From Gentiana macrophylla (lineage: Eukaryota; Streptophyta; Magnoliopsida; Gentianales; Gentianaceae): 64,000 nt of DNA. Under the pieces are notes generated by a model, which worked only from the letters and a program-made list of their open reading frames with translations, was not told where the DNA came from and made no database searches. The stretch is taken from positions 62,001 through 126,000 of the forward strand of contig JAOBSW010001084.1 in the NCBI GenBank assembly GCA_026214975.1, given 5' to 3'. Positions 22,141 to 36,100 of the stretch are shown here, one piece after another. The first letter of the stretch is position 1, and each line of letters starts with the position of its first letter. The translations under genes were made by a program, and so were the position numbers.

Positions 22141-24249
22141 GATTTAGGAAACCAAAGGCATCCCTTTTGATTACGAATCAAAAGGAAAGAAACAAAAGAG
22201 AAATAATTTTAATTTTGATTTATTTTGGAATAGTTCTAATTAATTAAATTTAAAAATAAAATCGGTTTAAAATTAATCGTTAATTTTATTTCGATTAAAA
22301 TCATTTAATTAATTAAATGTTAATTAGTTAATTGATTGGATAAAATTATTTAATAGATTAAATGTTAATTGATTAATTAAGACGCAAGTAGTTAAATTTT
22401 AATTTTATCTTTTTCATAAGATTTTATTGTATGGATTAGATATAGTAGATATAATATAATTATATGGACCCCGATTGATCATGGACTCGACCGATAGGAT
22501 AGATGTGAATGATTTAATTTTTCTGTTGGTTTAAAAATTGTCCTAGGCCGTTATGAAGAACGTGACCTAGTTTATTTTCTGCATTCATCCCATTCCCATT
22601 AGCTCCCCCCGTGTGCGGCGGGTGTATTTATTTTATTAGATAGAATTTAATGTAACAAGAATGGAGCAGAAGATGGAGACCAAAGAAAGACGAAAAATAA
22701 AGATTCCATTGAAGAATGGCGCATTAAAGATCCTATTGGCGGTTGTAGCTACCCTTAGATTGTGACCCGCGGTTTCGTCAGTTTGTATTCGAAACTGCAC
22801 CTAGGAAAAGTCCATGATCATACCGGCTACTTTACGCATTTATTTATTTTGTGCTTGTATTTATTTTATATGATACGATAGATGCATAACTAGGCACGAT
22901 CTAGATAAATGTGTAGGATGTATGTCTATAGAGATAGATATATTTGATGAGACCGTAATTAAATTAATTAAGAGAATTAATTCAAAATTAATTAAGTGAA
23001 TTAATTTAAAATTACTCCCACAACAAAAATCGAGTTATAATATGTCTCCCAATATTATAGTGACGGTGAAGAGCTCTTGTTCGGATCCAACTGATTGGCC
23101 CACGTCGGGAGTTGACCTACCACGGGTATATCGTCATTATCGAGATATGATCGTTATGAGATCTCATGAATACTTGGGTTACGACTCGACTAAGAATCTT
23201 GCGGTGATTGGCCCACGTCAGGACCGTCTGATTTTAGAGACATACGGTTGACTATCACATAGATGATGTGAATTGTCAAAGAGTTGACTAGTCAAACCAC
23301 TGGAAGTCGCGTTGGACGCGATTGGTAAGAAGTACCTACCCGTCGAAATTGACCCGGTAGATCGGCCCACGTCGGGGATCGAGTCAACTAGATAGGATTC
23401 CAGCCACTAAAGAATTTTGAAAAAATCCTTGAAAGTCAATTGGGAGTAGTTGACTAGTGGGAGCAAAATCATAATCCCAAAGACCATATTTGATTTTGCA
23501 TGTATAAACAACAACACTCTTTTATTTTCATTTTATGTTGTAGTTTTTAGCAAACTTTTATATTTATGTTTTTCTCGATTAGTAAAACCAAATTATGACT
23601 GTTTGAGAAACGTTCTCAAGAATGGTTAAGTAAATTTTAATCCTTTTAAAATAAGCAATGACACGAGCAATCTCGTTATAGTAGTTAGAGACAAGGAGAC
23701 TACATATATGATGGAGTTCTCCAAGACTTTAATTATTAATGAAAGGCGGTAGCTCATGACATTGGATACGATCCAATATGATCATTCAGTCATATGATGA
23801 CAATTAATTCAAACGTTGGATAAGAATGACCACATCTGATTTTGGAAAGGTTGTTTTCAAAATTGTAAGATTTATGTATCGACTTAATTCTATCATTGCT
23901 TAAAGGTTAATTAAATAGTCAATGTTTTGAATACGATTCAAAAGGTTAAATAAACTATTTAATAAACTTTAGATTTTCTTTATGAAAGGAAATTAAGGAC
24001 ATGGCTCTTGTGATCTTTCTTAAGTCTTATGAAGACTACAATAAGAAACATTTTTCAAGTGCTTAAAGGATTGAAAGAAAAGTTATGGCATGTGCTTAAA
24101 TAGAGAGCTTATCGAAATCTCTATTCTAAGCAAGTCTGTTGAGATAAATCTATCTAAGTTCAAGTCAAATCTTAGATATATGATATCTTACGAGTGTGAT
24201 TAAAATTAGAAAGATTAAATACAGATATGGAAGGTGAAGCAAACGTTGT
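22141..24249 (+). other. AT-rich non-coding part of the copia interior
   Basis: This stretch has no ORF that matches a known protein by eye. A gag gene is expected here and is not recognisable. A motif ggcccacgtcggg recurs at about 23098, 23210 (one change) and 23365. The 69-codon open frame at 23042-23251 spans the first two copies of it and has no family similarity I can see. Confidence 0.7.
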
Positions 24250-26380
24250 GACACTTACCATATTCTGGATCTAGTAAACTGATAATGGAACTAAATAAAT
24301 GTTATTATGTTCCAGTACTTATGAAGAACATACTTTCAGTTATTTGTTAGGATTTAATAGACATATTCAATTGTAAAGAATAAATGTTATTCCGATAAAG
24401 TTGGAAGGTCACTGAATCTAACATACTAGATTGAAGTCACTATATAGTTGATATGTGTGATGAGATCTCAACTAAGTATTGTATGGTTGTTATCCTTGAT
24501 TTGTGGTTACTCTAGACATGGTCTCTCTGGAAGGGAAGCGTGTAATTAAACGTCATTCTGATGATGTTGAACCATATGATTATGAATCATGTGGGTTAAA
24601 CGCATCTTATCCAAAGAGGACTAAAATACCCTTTTATGAAAAGGTTATAAATTCTAGAAAAATTGTCTAAAGCCTAAACATACCGATGTTTGTTGGCTTA
24701 TGACAATTAATGCCACAAATAATTGTTTGTTAATCTCTATGACTATTTTTAGAAATAGTCAAGTGTACTCAGTGAAGTGCATAATTCAGAAATCCCGAAA
24801 AGTTCGAGCTAGTACGAATATGAGATTGATGAGCTACTTAGGAATTAATCTTCAATTGGATTGAAGTAATTAATACTTGAAGGGTGTTTCAGAAGTTGTC
24901 TGAAATAGAATCAGATTCTCCCTTGAAGGATACCATCTTTTGGATACGCAATTAGATTGTGTTCCCAAAATAGAAACAACACTTTATATGATAAAGGTGT
25001 GACGCAAGCCATGCGAAGTATCCCTTACCCGTTTCGGGATAGTGCCCTTATACTTAACCGAGTTCCAAAGAAAAATGTTGAATAAATTCCATATTAGATA
25101 TGGAAGATGATAATGTCGAATCTATCTTAACCGATGATTTGAAGTTGTCATAGGCAAAGTTAGAATGGCTTGGAGCCTAGTACGACATATGCAACTTTGT
25201 GGAATATCTTAGCAAGTACGCTAGATATTATTTACTTGTCCACGGAGAAAAATGTTTGTCTCCAAACATGCTGTCTTCTAAAGGAAGTGTTTCTTCCAAA
25301 AGAAACAGTGGGAGTGAATCATATCTCAAAAGAGTTTGAGAACCACGAAGATATATTCAACCATAGGAACGTGAGCAGACGCCACATAACGATGAGGTGT
25401 AGAACACTGCTCAGTGCACACAAAAGTTTTGTAAGTCTATGGATAACCTCAAGCCTGAAAAGGCTGCCGGTATGTTCATCTTGATGAATGAATATCTCAC
25501 GACTTATGAAGGAATGTTTGAAAGGCAAGATTGAGAGATATGGCCAGGAGCCATAATATCTGAATTAGATTCCATCAGTGACAACCAGGTTGTGAACCTA
25601 GTCTGTCTCACCTAGAGGGAATGTCCCTGTAAGGCTGAGCCCAGTTCTATTCAGACTATGCTTGTTGTAACTTCGTGTCATGGCTATATGATAGTGTTGA
25701 AGACGTTGGGCAAACAGCTCAATGTTCATAGACGATGACATGATATGTAAGCCCACGAGATCTATTTATGGATTCAAACAAGTTTCTCTAGACGATTTCT
25801 TTGTTAGATAATCAAAGGAGTTTGATTTAGTCAAAAGAAGGATATGCCCAATGTGCAAGAAGGATAGTGGGAGTGTGTTACGATTTTTGAGTAAGGTATT
25901 GGATATCTCTCTCGAGAATTGTCACCCCATGTCACAGTCAATTAATGTTTGGTAGTTCAAGTTCTTTACGAAAGCACTTGGATTAGCAGTTCTTATTTTA
26001 GAAATAAGAATCTATAGCGATAGATTTAACTGCTGTTAGATTATAGTTTACCTATATAGATGTGATGCTAAAAGAAGTTTAGCATAGATCACGAAAGGAG
26101 ATACTGCTAGCTGGTGTTCTCAAGATCTGTCTATGTTAGGATGTTAGTCCTAAAGATGAGGTGAAAGATGATGCTTATGGAAGGTTTCCTTAGCTCCTGT
26201 GATAGGAACCATCATAAGATTTATGCTAGAGGTTCACACTTCATGAAGAGTCATGAGCAAGTGTGAAAGTGATTCTAGCGGATGTCGAGAATATCCTTAA
26301 ACAAGTTAAGGAAGAGTTCCTAGTTTATTAAAGCTTGGAAGAGAATAAATATAGTTATACATACGTGTATCCTAAGTCTT
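24250..26380 (+). pseudogene. Relics of copia pol (pre-integrase, integrase end, RT)
   Basis: Fragments appear in the expected order. CYYVPVLMKNILSV (about 24299-24342) is the conserved segment before copia integrase. MFVSKHAVF (about 25250-25276) followed by a shifted KEVFLPKE lies at the end of integrase. SELDSISDNQVVNLV (about 25558-25605) is the start of RT. RSIYGFKQVS and KEFDLVK (about 25759-25830) are the middle of RT. The YVDD-type catalytic segment and RNase H are not recognisable. Stops and frame changes occur every few tens of codons. Direction is plus, in agreement with the LTRs. The alternative of unrelated chance similarity is unlikely because four fragments are collinear. Confidence 0.85.
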
Positions 26381-26816
26381 ATGAAGGCAAGTGGGAGCTA
26401 CGGTCTGGGTTTGCAGTCACTTTGATTAAGTGACACAGTGAGCTGGAAATGTTCTGGCCTATGGGTCACTGTAAACTCTACAACTAGGCCAAAACACAGT
26501 AGTGCCTTAGAGGCGCATCGGGAGCAGTACATGGATCTAGAAGGTTCATTATTGAACCTTGTGCGGTTCTTCCACCTTTTCTATATAGCTGATATAGTAA
26601 GTGGATTCATTGCTTGAAACAAGGACCAGGGTCTCGTCAGAGATCTGTGTGTGTGTTGAGGCGGTTCCTTTGACTTGGTCATTTGGAGCTTGGTATGAAG
26701 ATAGTCTGAGTCCCCATGGATAGAGATCCGTTTAAGGCTAGGGCTGGTTGCGAGTATTGCATGAGATTCTTGTGTCTCAACTTGGTCTTGTGTGTGCGAG
26801 TGATTGGTTTTAGGCC
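26381..26816 (+). other. Copia 3' internal region
   Basis: This is non-coding sequence before the polypurine tract. It includes a second polypurine-like gcaagtgggagct at 26389-26401. The minus-strand open frame at 26581-26913 runs into the LTR and is not a gene. Confidence 0.65.
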
Positions 26817-26826
26817 AAGTGGGAGA
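26817..26826 (+). other. Polypurine tract of the copia element
   Basis: aagtgggaga sits 1 bp before the TG of the 3' LTR. This is the usual copia plus-strand primer motif. Confidence 0.9.
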
Positions 26827-26827
26827 T

Positions 26828-28119
26828 TGTTGGAATAGTGTCCTAAACCCAATCGGGTTGGATCGGATCCGACCGGGTCGGATCATTTCTACTATTTCTT
26901 TATGTTTATACATATATTAAATGGCTTTTCTGTTGTCATATATATGTTCTTTTAAAGGACCAATTATGAATTGTTATATGATAACGTCCTTAGTAATAAA
27001 CTGTGATAGAGAAACCATGACAGGCGATTATGGTTGATGAGATCTCTAATCACTTTAATAAGTTTGATACTTAAATGTCTCTAGGCTGATGTACTATTAA
27101 ACAGGGCATTGATAGTATAAACAGACTAGCACGTATTAGATGTCTTCGTCTTTAAGAAGCGTGGATAGATCTCGTCTATCGAAGTGTAGAGACACTTGGG
27201 TATGACGTGGACGTGTATTAGAGAATGCGTACGTTAGACTGACCCACTTACACAGATAAGTGTCACACTATGTGACGGTTGTGTAATTATCCTTAAGACC
27301 GGAGTCTTCATGGCATCACGGTGTGGATTATATTGAAGCATGCGGAGTATACATGATTGGTCGTCCGGGAATCGCGTATCCTATGATTGTGATCGAATAT
27401 CCGAAATGGCCTTCTTATAAGGAATGTCTTACTCTCGTGAATCTTTGCAAAGTGGGAGTAAACGAGTTACTTACGAGAGAGCATGATATCCAGATTATAA
27501 GATACGTTCGTTGATGTTTTGACACTCGACTAACGACCGTATGGATATTATTACAGCGATAGGATTGTAAGTTACATGGTAACTATTTCACATGAAAGGT
27601 AGTAGTCATTGCATTTGACTCTTCCGATGATTGGGGGTCACGGTCTGTTGCTAGACGCTATCCCGTGATCGTTAGGCATGAAGGGCATTTTCGTAATTTG
27701 CACTTTGTGTCTACGGCCAACATATTCGGAAGCCTATCGGGTCACACACATATGAACATCTAACCGGATTAAAATGTGGTTATAGATGATAGCCAAATAA
27801 GGAAAGAATTTATCTCAAGACTATAAAGGTTATAGTGGTAAATTAATATGGTGGTATTTATTTATTATGAATAAATTAAATACAACATATTAATAATATT
27901 ATATTAATAAAAGAATATTCCGGATGCCAAAATATTGGCTAAAGGTGGCGCAACATTAATGTGTATATGATACATTTGGATTGTTCAATTTAATTAATGG
28001 TATTACCATATATTAATATTAGATATTAATATTTATATATATATATGCACTCATACGTGACTTGCACATATGATGTGCATGTGCGCACCAAATGTATATA
28101 CATATATAGATTTATTTTG

Positions 28120-28191
<72 letters not shown>

Positions 28192-28763
28192 GTGTAAATT
28201 GATTTATGGTAATAAAATAAAGATAATCAATATTAGATATTGACAATATCTTGGGAATATTCAATATCCTAGATTTATTTGATATGAGATATTATAATAA
28301 ATGAGATAAATCAATCAATTATATTTTCCTTATTTTATTGGAAAAAGGTTTTCTTCTCCTCCATACTATATGGGGCGCCACCTTCATTGTAAATAGAAGG
28401 TGGGTGTCAAGCTCTTTTGTACATCACAATTGCAAGAGCACATAGTTCTTGTGTAAAATAGAGAGCATCCTATAGAGAGTTGGAGAGAGATGAAAAAGGC
28501 CGGTCTAGCAACCGGAGTTTTCCAATAGCAATCCATGATGGGATTCCGGCGGGCTGTTCGTGTGGACTAGCGGTAGAGGCCGAACACTTGGGCGGCTCTA
28601 TGCAGAACTACTCTCCTTAGACGGTCAAAGCGTCGATCTTTTAGATCAACCAAGGTAACCACCGTCTACTATCTATTTGTTTATTGCTTAAACGAAGTCG
28701 ATCTTGGGTCGATAGGAAATAAATTTTTGAATTCCGCTGCGTTCCCGCATAGATTTCCTAACA
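26828..28763 (+). repeat. 3' LTR of the copia element (1936 bp)
   Basis: It pairs with 9465-11444. It lacks the 67 bp present at 9964-10030, has a longer TA microsatellite, lacks a short ataagatattgacaat-type segment near 28263, and has TGTAAATAG where the 5' LTR has TATAAATAG. Otherwise only scattered substitutions are seen. Confidence 0.95.
28122..28186 (+). repeat. TA dinucleotide microsatellite
   Basis: About 32 TA units are uninterrupted. The same place in the 5' LTR (about 10826-10849) has two short TA runs. This is expansion within the LTR after insertion. Confidence 0.95.
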
Positions 28764-28768
28764 GATAT
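28764..28768. repeat. Right target site duplication of the copia element
   Basis: gatat matches 9460-9464. The satellite continues as tggtgtgatccgcc. Confidence 0.95.
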
Positions 28769-30977
28769 TGGTGTGATCCGCCAATATGTTGCACACAGAT
28801 ACTTTATGGTGAGTTGCACCATGCGTAGTGCCCTTGAATGATGATGTAACAAAGATAAGCTATGCTACAAACCGATAATCATGACATGTTGATGAGCATG
28901 AAGTGATCCCTAAAGTTTGAGTCGGTCTCACAAAGATAACTTAATAAATTATGAACCTTTCGTTGTAAGATTTAATTATATTTTAGCTTCTTAATCTTGC
29001 TAAGTACTTTTTACTTACCTCAATTTCATGTTTTGTTGCATGTTTTTGGGGTGAGAAGACGAACATGTTGAGCATGTGATGGATGATGACTTTGGGGACG
29101 ATGTTTGAGTCCAAGTTTCACTTGATGTTTTATATTTCATTTATTATAAGATGTATCAAACTATGTTGTTATTTCAATATCAAGACAAGCGTCGTACTTT
29201 CTTTAAGGCTTTGTAAGATTTGTTGTTTAACTTTCATTTTGGGCATCGTATGTTGTAAGCTACCTTGTTGTTGTTGATGATATATGGGCCCACTGGGCCG
29301 GGTTGTTTGTAACTGGGCCTGGCCCATTATAACTTTTAGCATTCCTCTGTGTTTGTGTATGTGCTAGGCCTTGTCCGTGTCTTGTGGTCTAGGAAAGAGA
29401 GTAGTAGAGGTGAGAGAGCTTACTTGAAAATACTTAGGTGGCTAGTTAACAATTAATAAAAGACGTCGTTTGTAGTTAAAAGACTAATCATCGTAATATT
29501 CTTGGTAAGGCACAAGTCTAGATCGCGATGTGTGGGCGTTCGGATAACTTCGTAAGTCTTTGGACCCTACGTACGGAGGAACACCACCCCGTAAGTCCGA
29601 GACCCTACGTACGGAGGGACTGCACCGAGCGTGTACACTATCAGGTTTCACCCTTTGATATTGGTGTGATCCGCCAATATGTCGCACACGAATACTTTAT
29701 GGTGAGTAGCACCAAGCGTAGTGCCCTTGAATGATGATGTAACAAAGATAAGCTACGCTATAAACCAATAATCATGACATGTTGATTAGCATGAAGCGAA
29801 CCCTAAAGTTTGATACGGTCTCACAAAGATAACTTAATAAATTATGAACCTTTCGTTGTAAGATTTAATTATATTTTAGCTTCTTAATCTTGCTATGTAC
29901 TTATTACTTACCTCTCGTTCATGTTTTGTTTCATGTTTTTGGTGTGAGAAGACGAACAGGTTGAGAATGTGATGGATGATGACTTTGGGGACGATGTTTG
30001 TGTCCAAGTTTCACTTGATGTTTTATGTTTCATTTATTATAAGGAAAGAGTAGTAGAGGTGAGGGAGCTTACTTGAAAATACTTATGTGGCTAGTTAACA
30101 ATTAATAACAGACATACGTTTGTAGTTAAAAGACTAATCATCGTAATATTCTTGGTACGGCACAAGTCTATATCGCGATGTGTGGGTGTTCGGATAAAGT
30201 GGATAACTTCGTAAGTCTTGGGACCCTACGTACGGAGGAACACCACCCCGTAAGTCCGAGACCCTACGTACCGAGCGTGTACACTATCAGGTTTTCACCC
30301 GTTGATATTGGTGTGATCCGACAATATGTTGCACACGGATACTTTATAGTGAGTAGCACCAAGCGTAGTGCCCTTGAATGATGATGTAACAAAGATAAGC
30401 TATGCTACAAACCAATAATCATGACATGTTGATGAGCATGAAGTGATCCCTAAAGTTTGAGTCGGTCTCACAAAGATATCTTAATAAATTATGAACCTTT
30501 CGTTGTAAGATTTAATTATATTTTAGCTTCTTAATCTTGCTAAGTACTTTTTACTTACCTCAATTTCATGTTTTGTTGCATGTTTTTGGGGTGAGAAGAC
30601 GAACAGGTTGAGCATGTGAGGGATGATGACTTTGGGGACGATGTTTGAGTCCAAGTTTCACTTGATGTTTTCCGTTTCATTTATTATAAGATGTATCAAA
30701 CTATGTTGTTATTTCAATATCAAGACAAGCGTCGTACTTTCTTTAAGGCTTTGTATGATTTTTTGTTTAACTTTCATTTTGGGCATCGTGTGTTGTAAGC
30801 TACCTTGTTGTTGTTGATGATATATGGGCCCACTGGGCCGGGTTGTTTGTAACTGGGCCAGGCCCATTATAACTTTTAGCATTCCTCTGTGTTTGTGTAT
30901 GTGCTAGACCTTGTCCGTGTCTTGTGGTCTAGGAAAGAGAGTAGTAGAGGTGAGAGAGCTTACTTGAAAATACTTAG
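28769..30977 (-). repeat. Satellite array, reverse orientation
   Basis: This continues the reverse-orientation satellite interrupted by the copia element. A deletion joint near 30042 joins the ttataag and gaaagag parts of the monomer. No gene is seen. Confidence 0.9.
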
Positions 30978-31290
30978 TATTTTAACTACAAACGTACGTC
31001 TGTTATTAATTGTTATGTAGTTAAAAGACTAATCATCGTAATATTCTTGGTAAGGCACAAGTCTAGATCGCGATGTGTGGGCATAGTTAACTAGCCACGT
31101 ACGTTGATGGATATTGAAATACTTATGTGCTAGGCCTTGGCCGTGTCTTGATATTGAAATAACAACATAGTTTGATATTAGTCTTTTAACTAGCATAGCA
31201 TGTAAGTCATTGGACTCTACGTACGGAGGCACAAGTCACAAAGATAAGTAACCAATACACTTTAGATTTGTAACACCAATATGATTAGGC
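30978..31290. repeat. Micro-scrambled satellite segment
   Basis: About ten pieces of 15-70 bp from different places and both strands of the monomer are joined within 310 bp. For example, a forward piece around cgtacgtctgttattaattg (30991) is followed at 31017 by reverse gttaaaagac. Confidence 0.8.
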
Positions 31291-33163
31291 ATCGTATATG
31301 GGCCCACTGGGCCGGGTTGTTTGTAACTGGTCCAGCCCATTATAAGTTTTAGCATTCCTCTGTGTTTGTGTATGTGCTAGGCCTTGTCCGTGTCTTGTGG
31401 TCTAGGAAAGAGAGTAGTAGAGGTGAGGGAGCTTACTTGAAAATACTTAGGTGGCTAGTTAACAATTAATAACAGACGTACGTTTGTAGTTAAAAGACTA
31501 ATCATCGTAACATTTTTGGTAAGGCACAAGTCTATATCGCGATGTGTGGGTGTTCGGATAAAGTGGATAACTTCGTAAGTCTTTGGACCCTACGTACGAA
31601 GGAACACCACCCCGTAAGTCCGAGACCTTACGTACGGAGGGACTGCACCGAGCGTGTACACTATCAGGTTTTCACCCGTTGATATTGGTGTGATCCGACA
31701 ATATGTTGCACACGGATACTTTATGGTGAGTTGCACCATGCGTAGTGCCCTTGAATGATGATGTAACAAAGATAAGCTATGCTACAAACCAATAATCATG
31801 ACATGTTGATGAGCATGAAGTGATCCCTAAAGTTTGAGTCGGTCTCACAAAGATAACTTAATAAATTATGAACCTTTCGTTGTAAGATTTAATTATATTT
31901 TAGCTTCTTAATCTTGCTAAGTACTTTTTACCTACCTCAATTTCATGTTTTGTTGCATGTTTTTGGGGTGAGAAGATGAACAGGTTGAGCATGTGATGGA
32001 TGATGATTTTGGGGACGATGTTTGAGTCCAAGTTTCACTTGATGTTTTCCGTTTCATTTATTATAAGATGTATCAAACTATGTTGTTATTTCAATATCAA
32101 GACAAGCGTCGTACTTTCTTTAAGGCTTTGTAAGATTTGTTGTTTTACTTTCGTTTTAGGCATCGTATGTTGTAAGCTACCTTGTAGTTGTTGATGATAT
32201 AGTGGATAACTTCGTAAGTCTTTGGACCCTACGTACGGAGGAACACCACCCCGTAAGTCCGAGACCCTACGTACGGAGGGACTGCACCGAGCGTGTACAC
32301 TATCAGGTTTTCACCCGTTGATATTGGTGTGATCCACCAATATGTTGCACACAGATACTTTATGGTGAGTTGCACCATACGTAGTGCCCTTGAATGATGA
32401 TGTAACAAAGAAAAGCTATGCTATAAACCAATAATCATGACATGTTGATGAGCATGAAGTGAACCCTAAAGTTTGAGTCGGTCCCACAAAGATAACTTAA
32501 TAAATTATGAACCTTTCGTTGTAAGATTTAATTAAATTTTAGCTTCTTAATCTGCCTAAGTACTTTGTACTTACCTTAATTGCATGTTTTGTTGTATGTT
32601 TTTGGGGTGAGAAGACGAACAAGTTGAGCATGTGATGGATGATGACTTTGGGGACGAACCTTTCGTTGTAAGATTTAATTATATTTTTAGCTTCTTAATC
32701 TTGCTAAGTACTTTTTACTTACCTCAATTTCATGTTTTGTTGCATGTTTTTGTGGTGAGAAGACGAACAGGTTGAGCATGTCATGGATGATGACTTTGGG
32801 GACGATGTTTGAGTCCAAGTTTCACTTAATGTTTTCTGTTTCATTTATTATAAGATGTATCAAACTATGTTGTTAGTTCAATATCAAGACAAGCGTCGTA
32901 CTTTCTTTAAGGCTTTGTAAGATTTTTTGTTTAACTTTCATTTTGGGCATCGTATGTTGTAAGCTACCTTGTTGTTGTTGATGATATATGGGCCCACTGG
33001 GCCGGGTTGTTTGTAACTGGTCCATGCCCATTATAAATTTTATCATAACTCAATGTTTGTGTATGTTCTAGGCCTTGGCCGTGTCTTGTGGTCTAGGAAA
33101 GAGAGTAGTAGGGGTGAGGGAGCTTACGTGAAAATACTTAGGTGGCTAGTTAACAATTAATAA
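31291..33163 (-). repeat. Satellite array, reverse orientation, with partial duplication
   Basis: Deletion joints lie near 32200 (gatatagtggataac) and 32657, where a cctttcgttgtaag segment is repeated about 145 bp after its first copy. No gene is seen. Confidence 0.88.
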
Positions 33164-36100
33164 TGAGACACGGACAAGGCCTAGCACATACACAAACACA
33201 GAGGTATGATAACATTTATAATGGGCTGGCCCGATTACAAACAACCGGCCCCAATGGGCTATATATCATCAACAACTACAAGGTAGCTTACAACATACGA
33301 TGCCCAAAACAAAAGTAAAACAACAAATCTTACAAAACCTTAAAGAAAGTACGACGCTTGTCTAGATATTGAAATAACAAAATAGTTTGATACATCTTAT
33401 AATAAATGAAATAGAAAACATCGACACGGACAAGGCCTAGCACATACACAAACACAGAGGAATGCTAAAACTTATAATAGGCTGGACGAGTTACAAACAA
33501 CCCGCCCAGTGGGCATATATCATCAACAACAACAAGGTAGCTAACAACATATGATGCCCAAAATGAAAGTAAAACAACAAATCTTACAAAGCCTTAAAGA
33601 AAGTTGTGCTAGGCCTTGTCAAGACATGTGTACATATTTAGGGAATTTATCACCCCTAAAGTTTTGGGCATCGTATGTTGTAAGCTACCTTGTAGTTGTT
33701 GATGATATATGGGCCCACTGGGCCGGGTTGTTTGTAACTGGGCCAGGCCCATTATAAGTTTTAGCATTCGTCAGTGTTTGTGTATGTGCTAGGCCTTGTC
33801 CGTGTCTTGTGGTCTTGGAAAGAGAGTAGTAGAGGTGAGGGAGCTTACTTGAAAATATTTGTGAGACCGACTCAAACTTCAGGGTTCACTTCATGCTCAT
33901 CAACATGTTGTGATTATTGGTTTGTAGCGTAGCTTATCTTTGTTACATCATCATTCAAGGGCACTACGCATGGTGCAACTCACCATAAAGTATCTGTGTG
34001 CAACATATTGGCGGATCACACCAATATCAACGGGTGAAAACCTGATAGTGTACACGCTCGGTGCAGCCCCTCCGTACGTAGGGTCTCGGACTTACGGGGT
34101 GGTGTTCCTCCGTACGTAGAGTCCAATGACTTACGAAGTTATCCACTTTATCCGAACACCCACACATCGCGATCTAGACTTGTGCCTTACCAAGAACCCG
34201 ATAGTGTACACGCTCGGTGCAGTCCCTCCGTACGTCGGGTCTCGGACTTACGGGGTGGGGTTCCTCCGTACGTAGAGTCCAATGACTTACGAAGTTATCC
34301 ACTTTATCCGAACACCCACACATCGCGATATAGACTTGTGCCTTACCAAGAATGTTACGATGTTTAGTCTTTTAACTACACACGTACGTCTGTTATTAAT
34401 TGTTAACTAGCCACCTAAGTCTTTTCAAGTAATCTCTCACACCATAAAGTATCTGTGTGCAACATATTGTCGGATCACACCAATATTGGCGGGTGAAAAC
34501 CTGATAGTGTACACGCTCGGTGCAGTCCCTCCGTACGTCGTGTCTCGGACTTACGGGGTGGGGTTCCTCCGTACGTAGAGTCCAAAGACTTACGAAGTTA
34601 TCCACTTTATCTGAACGCCCACACATCGCGATATAGACTTGTGCCTTACCAAGAATGTTACGATGTTTAGTCTTTTAACTACAAACGTACATCTGTTATT
34701 AATTGTTAACTAGCCACCTAAGTATTTTCACGTAAGCTCCCTCACCTGTACTACTCTCTTTCCTAGACCACAAGACACGTCCAAGGCCTAGTACATACAC
34801 AAACATTGAGGTATGATAACATTTATAATGGGCCTGGCCCATTTACAAACAACCCGGCCCAGTGGGCCCATATATCATCAACAACAACAAGGCAGCTTAC
34901 AACATACGATGCCCAAAACGAAAGTTAAACAACAAATCTTACAAAGCCTTAAAGAAAGTACGACGCTTGTCTTGATATTGAAATAACAACATAGTTTGAT
35001 ACATCTTATAATAAATGAAATATAAAACATCAAGTGAAACTTGGACTCAAACATCGTCCTCAAATTCATCATCCATCACATGCTCAACCTGTTCGTCTTC
35101 TCACCCCAAAAACATGCAACAAAACATTAAATTGAGGTAAGTAAAAAGTACTTAGCAAGATTAAGAAGCTAAAATATAATTAAATCTTACAACGAAAGGT
35201 TCATAATTTATTAAGTTATCTTTGTGAGACCGACTCAAACTTTAGGGTTCACTTCATGCTCATCAACATGTCATACTTATTGGTTTGTAGCATAGCTTAT
35301 CTTTGTTACATCATCATTCAAGGGCACTACGCATGGTGCAACTCACCATAAAGTATCAATGTGCAACATATTGGCGGATCACACCAATATCAACGGGTGA
35401 AAACCTGATAGTGTACACGCTCGGTGCAGTCCCTCCGTACGTAGGGTCTCGGACTTACGGGGTGGTGTTCCTCCGTACGTAGGGTCCAAAGACTTATGAT
35501 GTTATCCACTTTATCCGAACACCCACACATCGCGATATAGACTTGTGCCTCACCAAGAATATTACGATGATTAGTCTTTTAACTACAAACGTACGTCTGT
35601 TATTAATTGTTAACTAGCCACATAAGTATTTTCAAGTAAGCTCCCTCACCTCTACTACTCTCTTTCCTAGACCACAAGACACGGACAAGGCCTAGCACAT
35701 ACACAAACACAGAGGAATGCCGTTGATATTGGTGTGATCCGCCAATATGTTGCACACAGATACATTATGGTGAGTTGCACCATGCGTAGTGCCCTTGAAT
35801 GATGATGTAACAAAAATAAGCTACGCTATAAACCAATAATCATGACATGTTTCGTAAGTCTTTGGACCCTACGTACGGAGGAACACCACCCCGTAAGTCA
35901 GAGACCCTACGTACGGAGGGACTGCACCGAGCGTGTACACTATCAGGTTTTCACCCGTTGATATTGGTGTGATCCGCCAATATGTTGCACACGGATACTT
36001 TATGGTGAGTAGCACCAAGCGTAGTGCCCTTGAATGATGATGTAACAAAGATAAGCTACGCTACAAACCAATAATCACGACATGTTGATGAGCATGAAGT

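Larger units (their letters stand above)
9465..28763 (+). mobile_element. Copia-type LTR retrotransposon, decayed interior, with a nested gypsy element
   Basis: A 5-bp TSD (gatat), LTRs with TG...CA ends (9465-11444 and 26828-28763), an initiator-Met-type primer-binding site, and an aagtgggaga polypurine tract directly before the 3' LTR define a complete integration unit. Removing the nested element at 11607-21642 leaves about 9.3 kb, of which about 5.3 kb is internal. Short matches to the copia pre-integrase domain, the end of integrase and RT appear in the right order between 24.2 and 25.9 kb, but they are broken by stops and frame changes. The LTRs are still very similar by eye, so the interior was probably already defective when the element moved. 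Such copies depend on proteins from related elements. The exact copia lineage is not assigned. Confidence 0.93.

Noticed and set aside
23042..23251. 69-codon ORF in the copia interior
   Set aside because: It spans repeated ggcccacgtcggg words, lies where gag should be but does not resemble gag, and has no clear start context.
26581..26913. 110-codon minus-strand ORF crossing into the copia 3' LTR
   Set aside because: It crosses the polypurine tract and LTR boundary on the antisense strand and has no family similarity.
27323..27514. 63-codon ORF in the copia 3' LTR
   Set aside because: It lies wholly inside the LTR, and the matching stretch of the 5' LTR has a stop and an indel. It is not a gene.
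28122..28186. TA tract as a possible origin or fragile site
   Set aside because: It is a simple microsatellite expansion within one LTR. Nothing else supports an origin.
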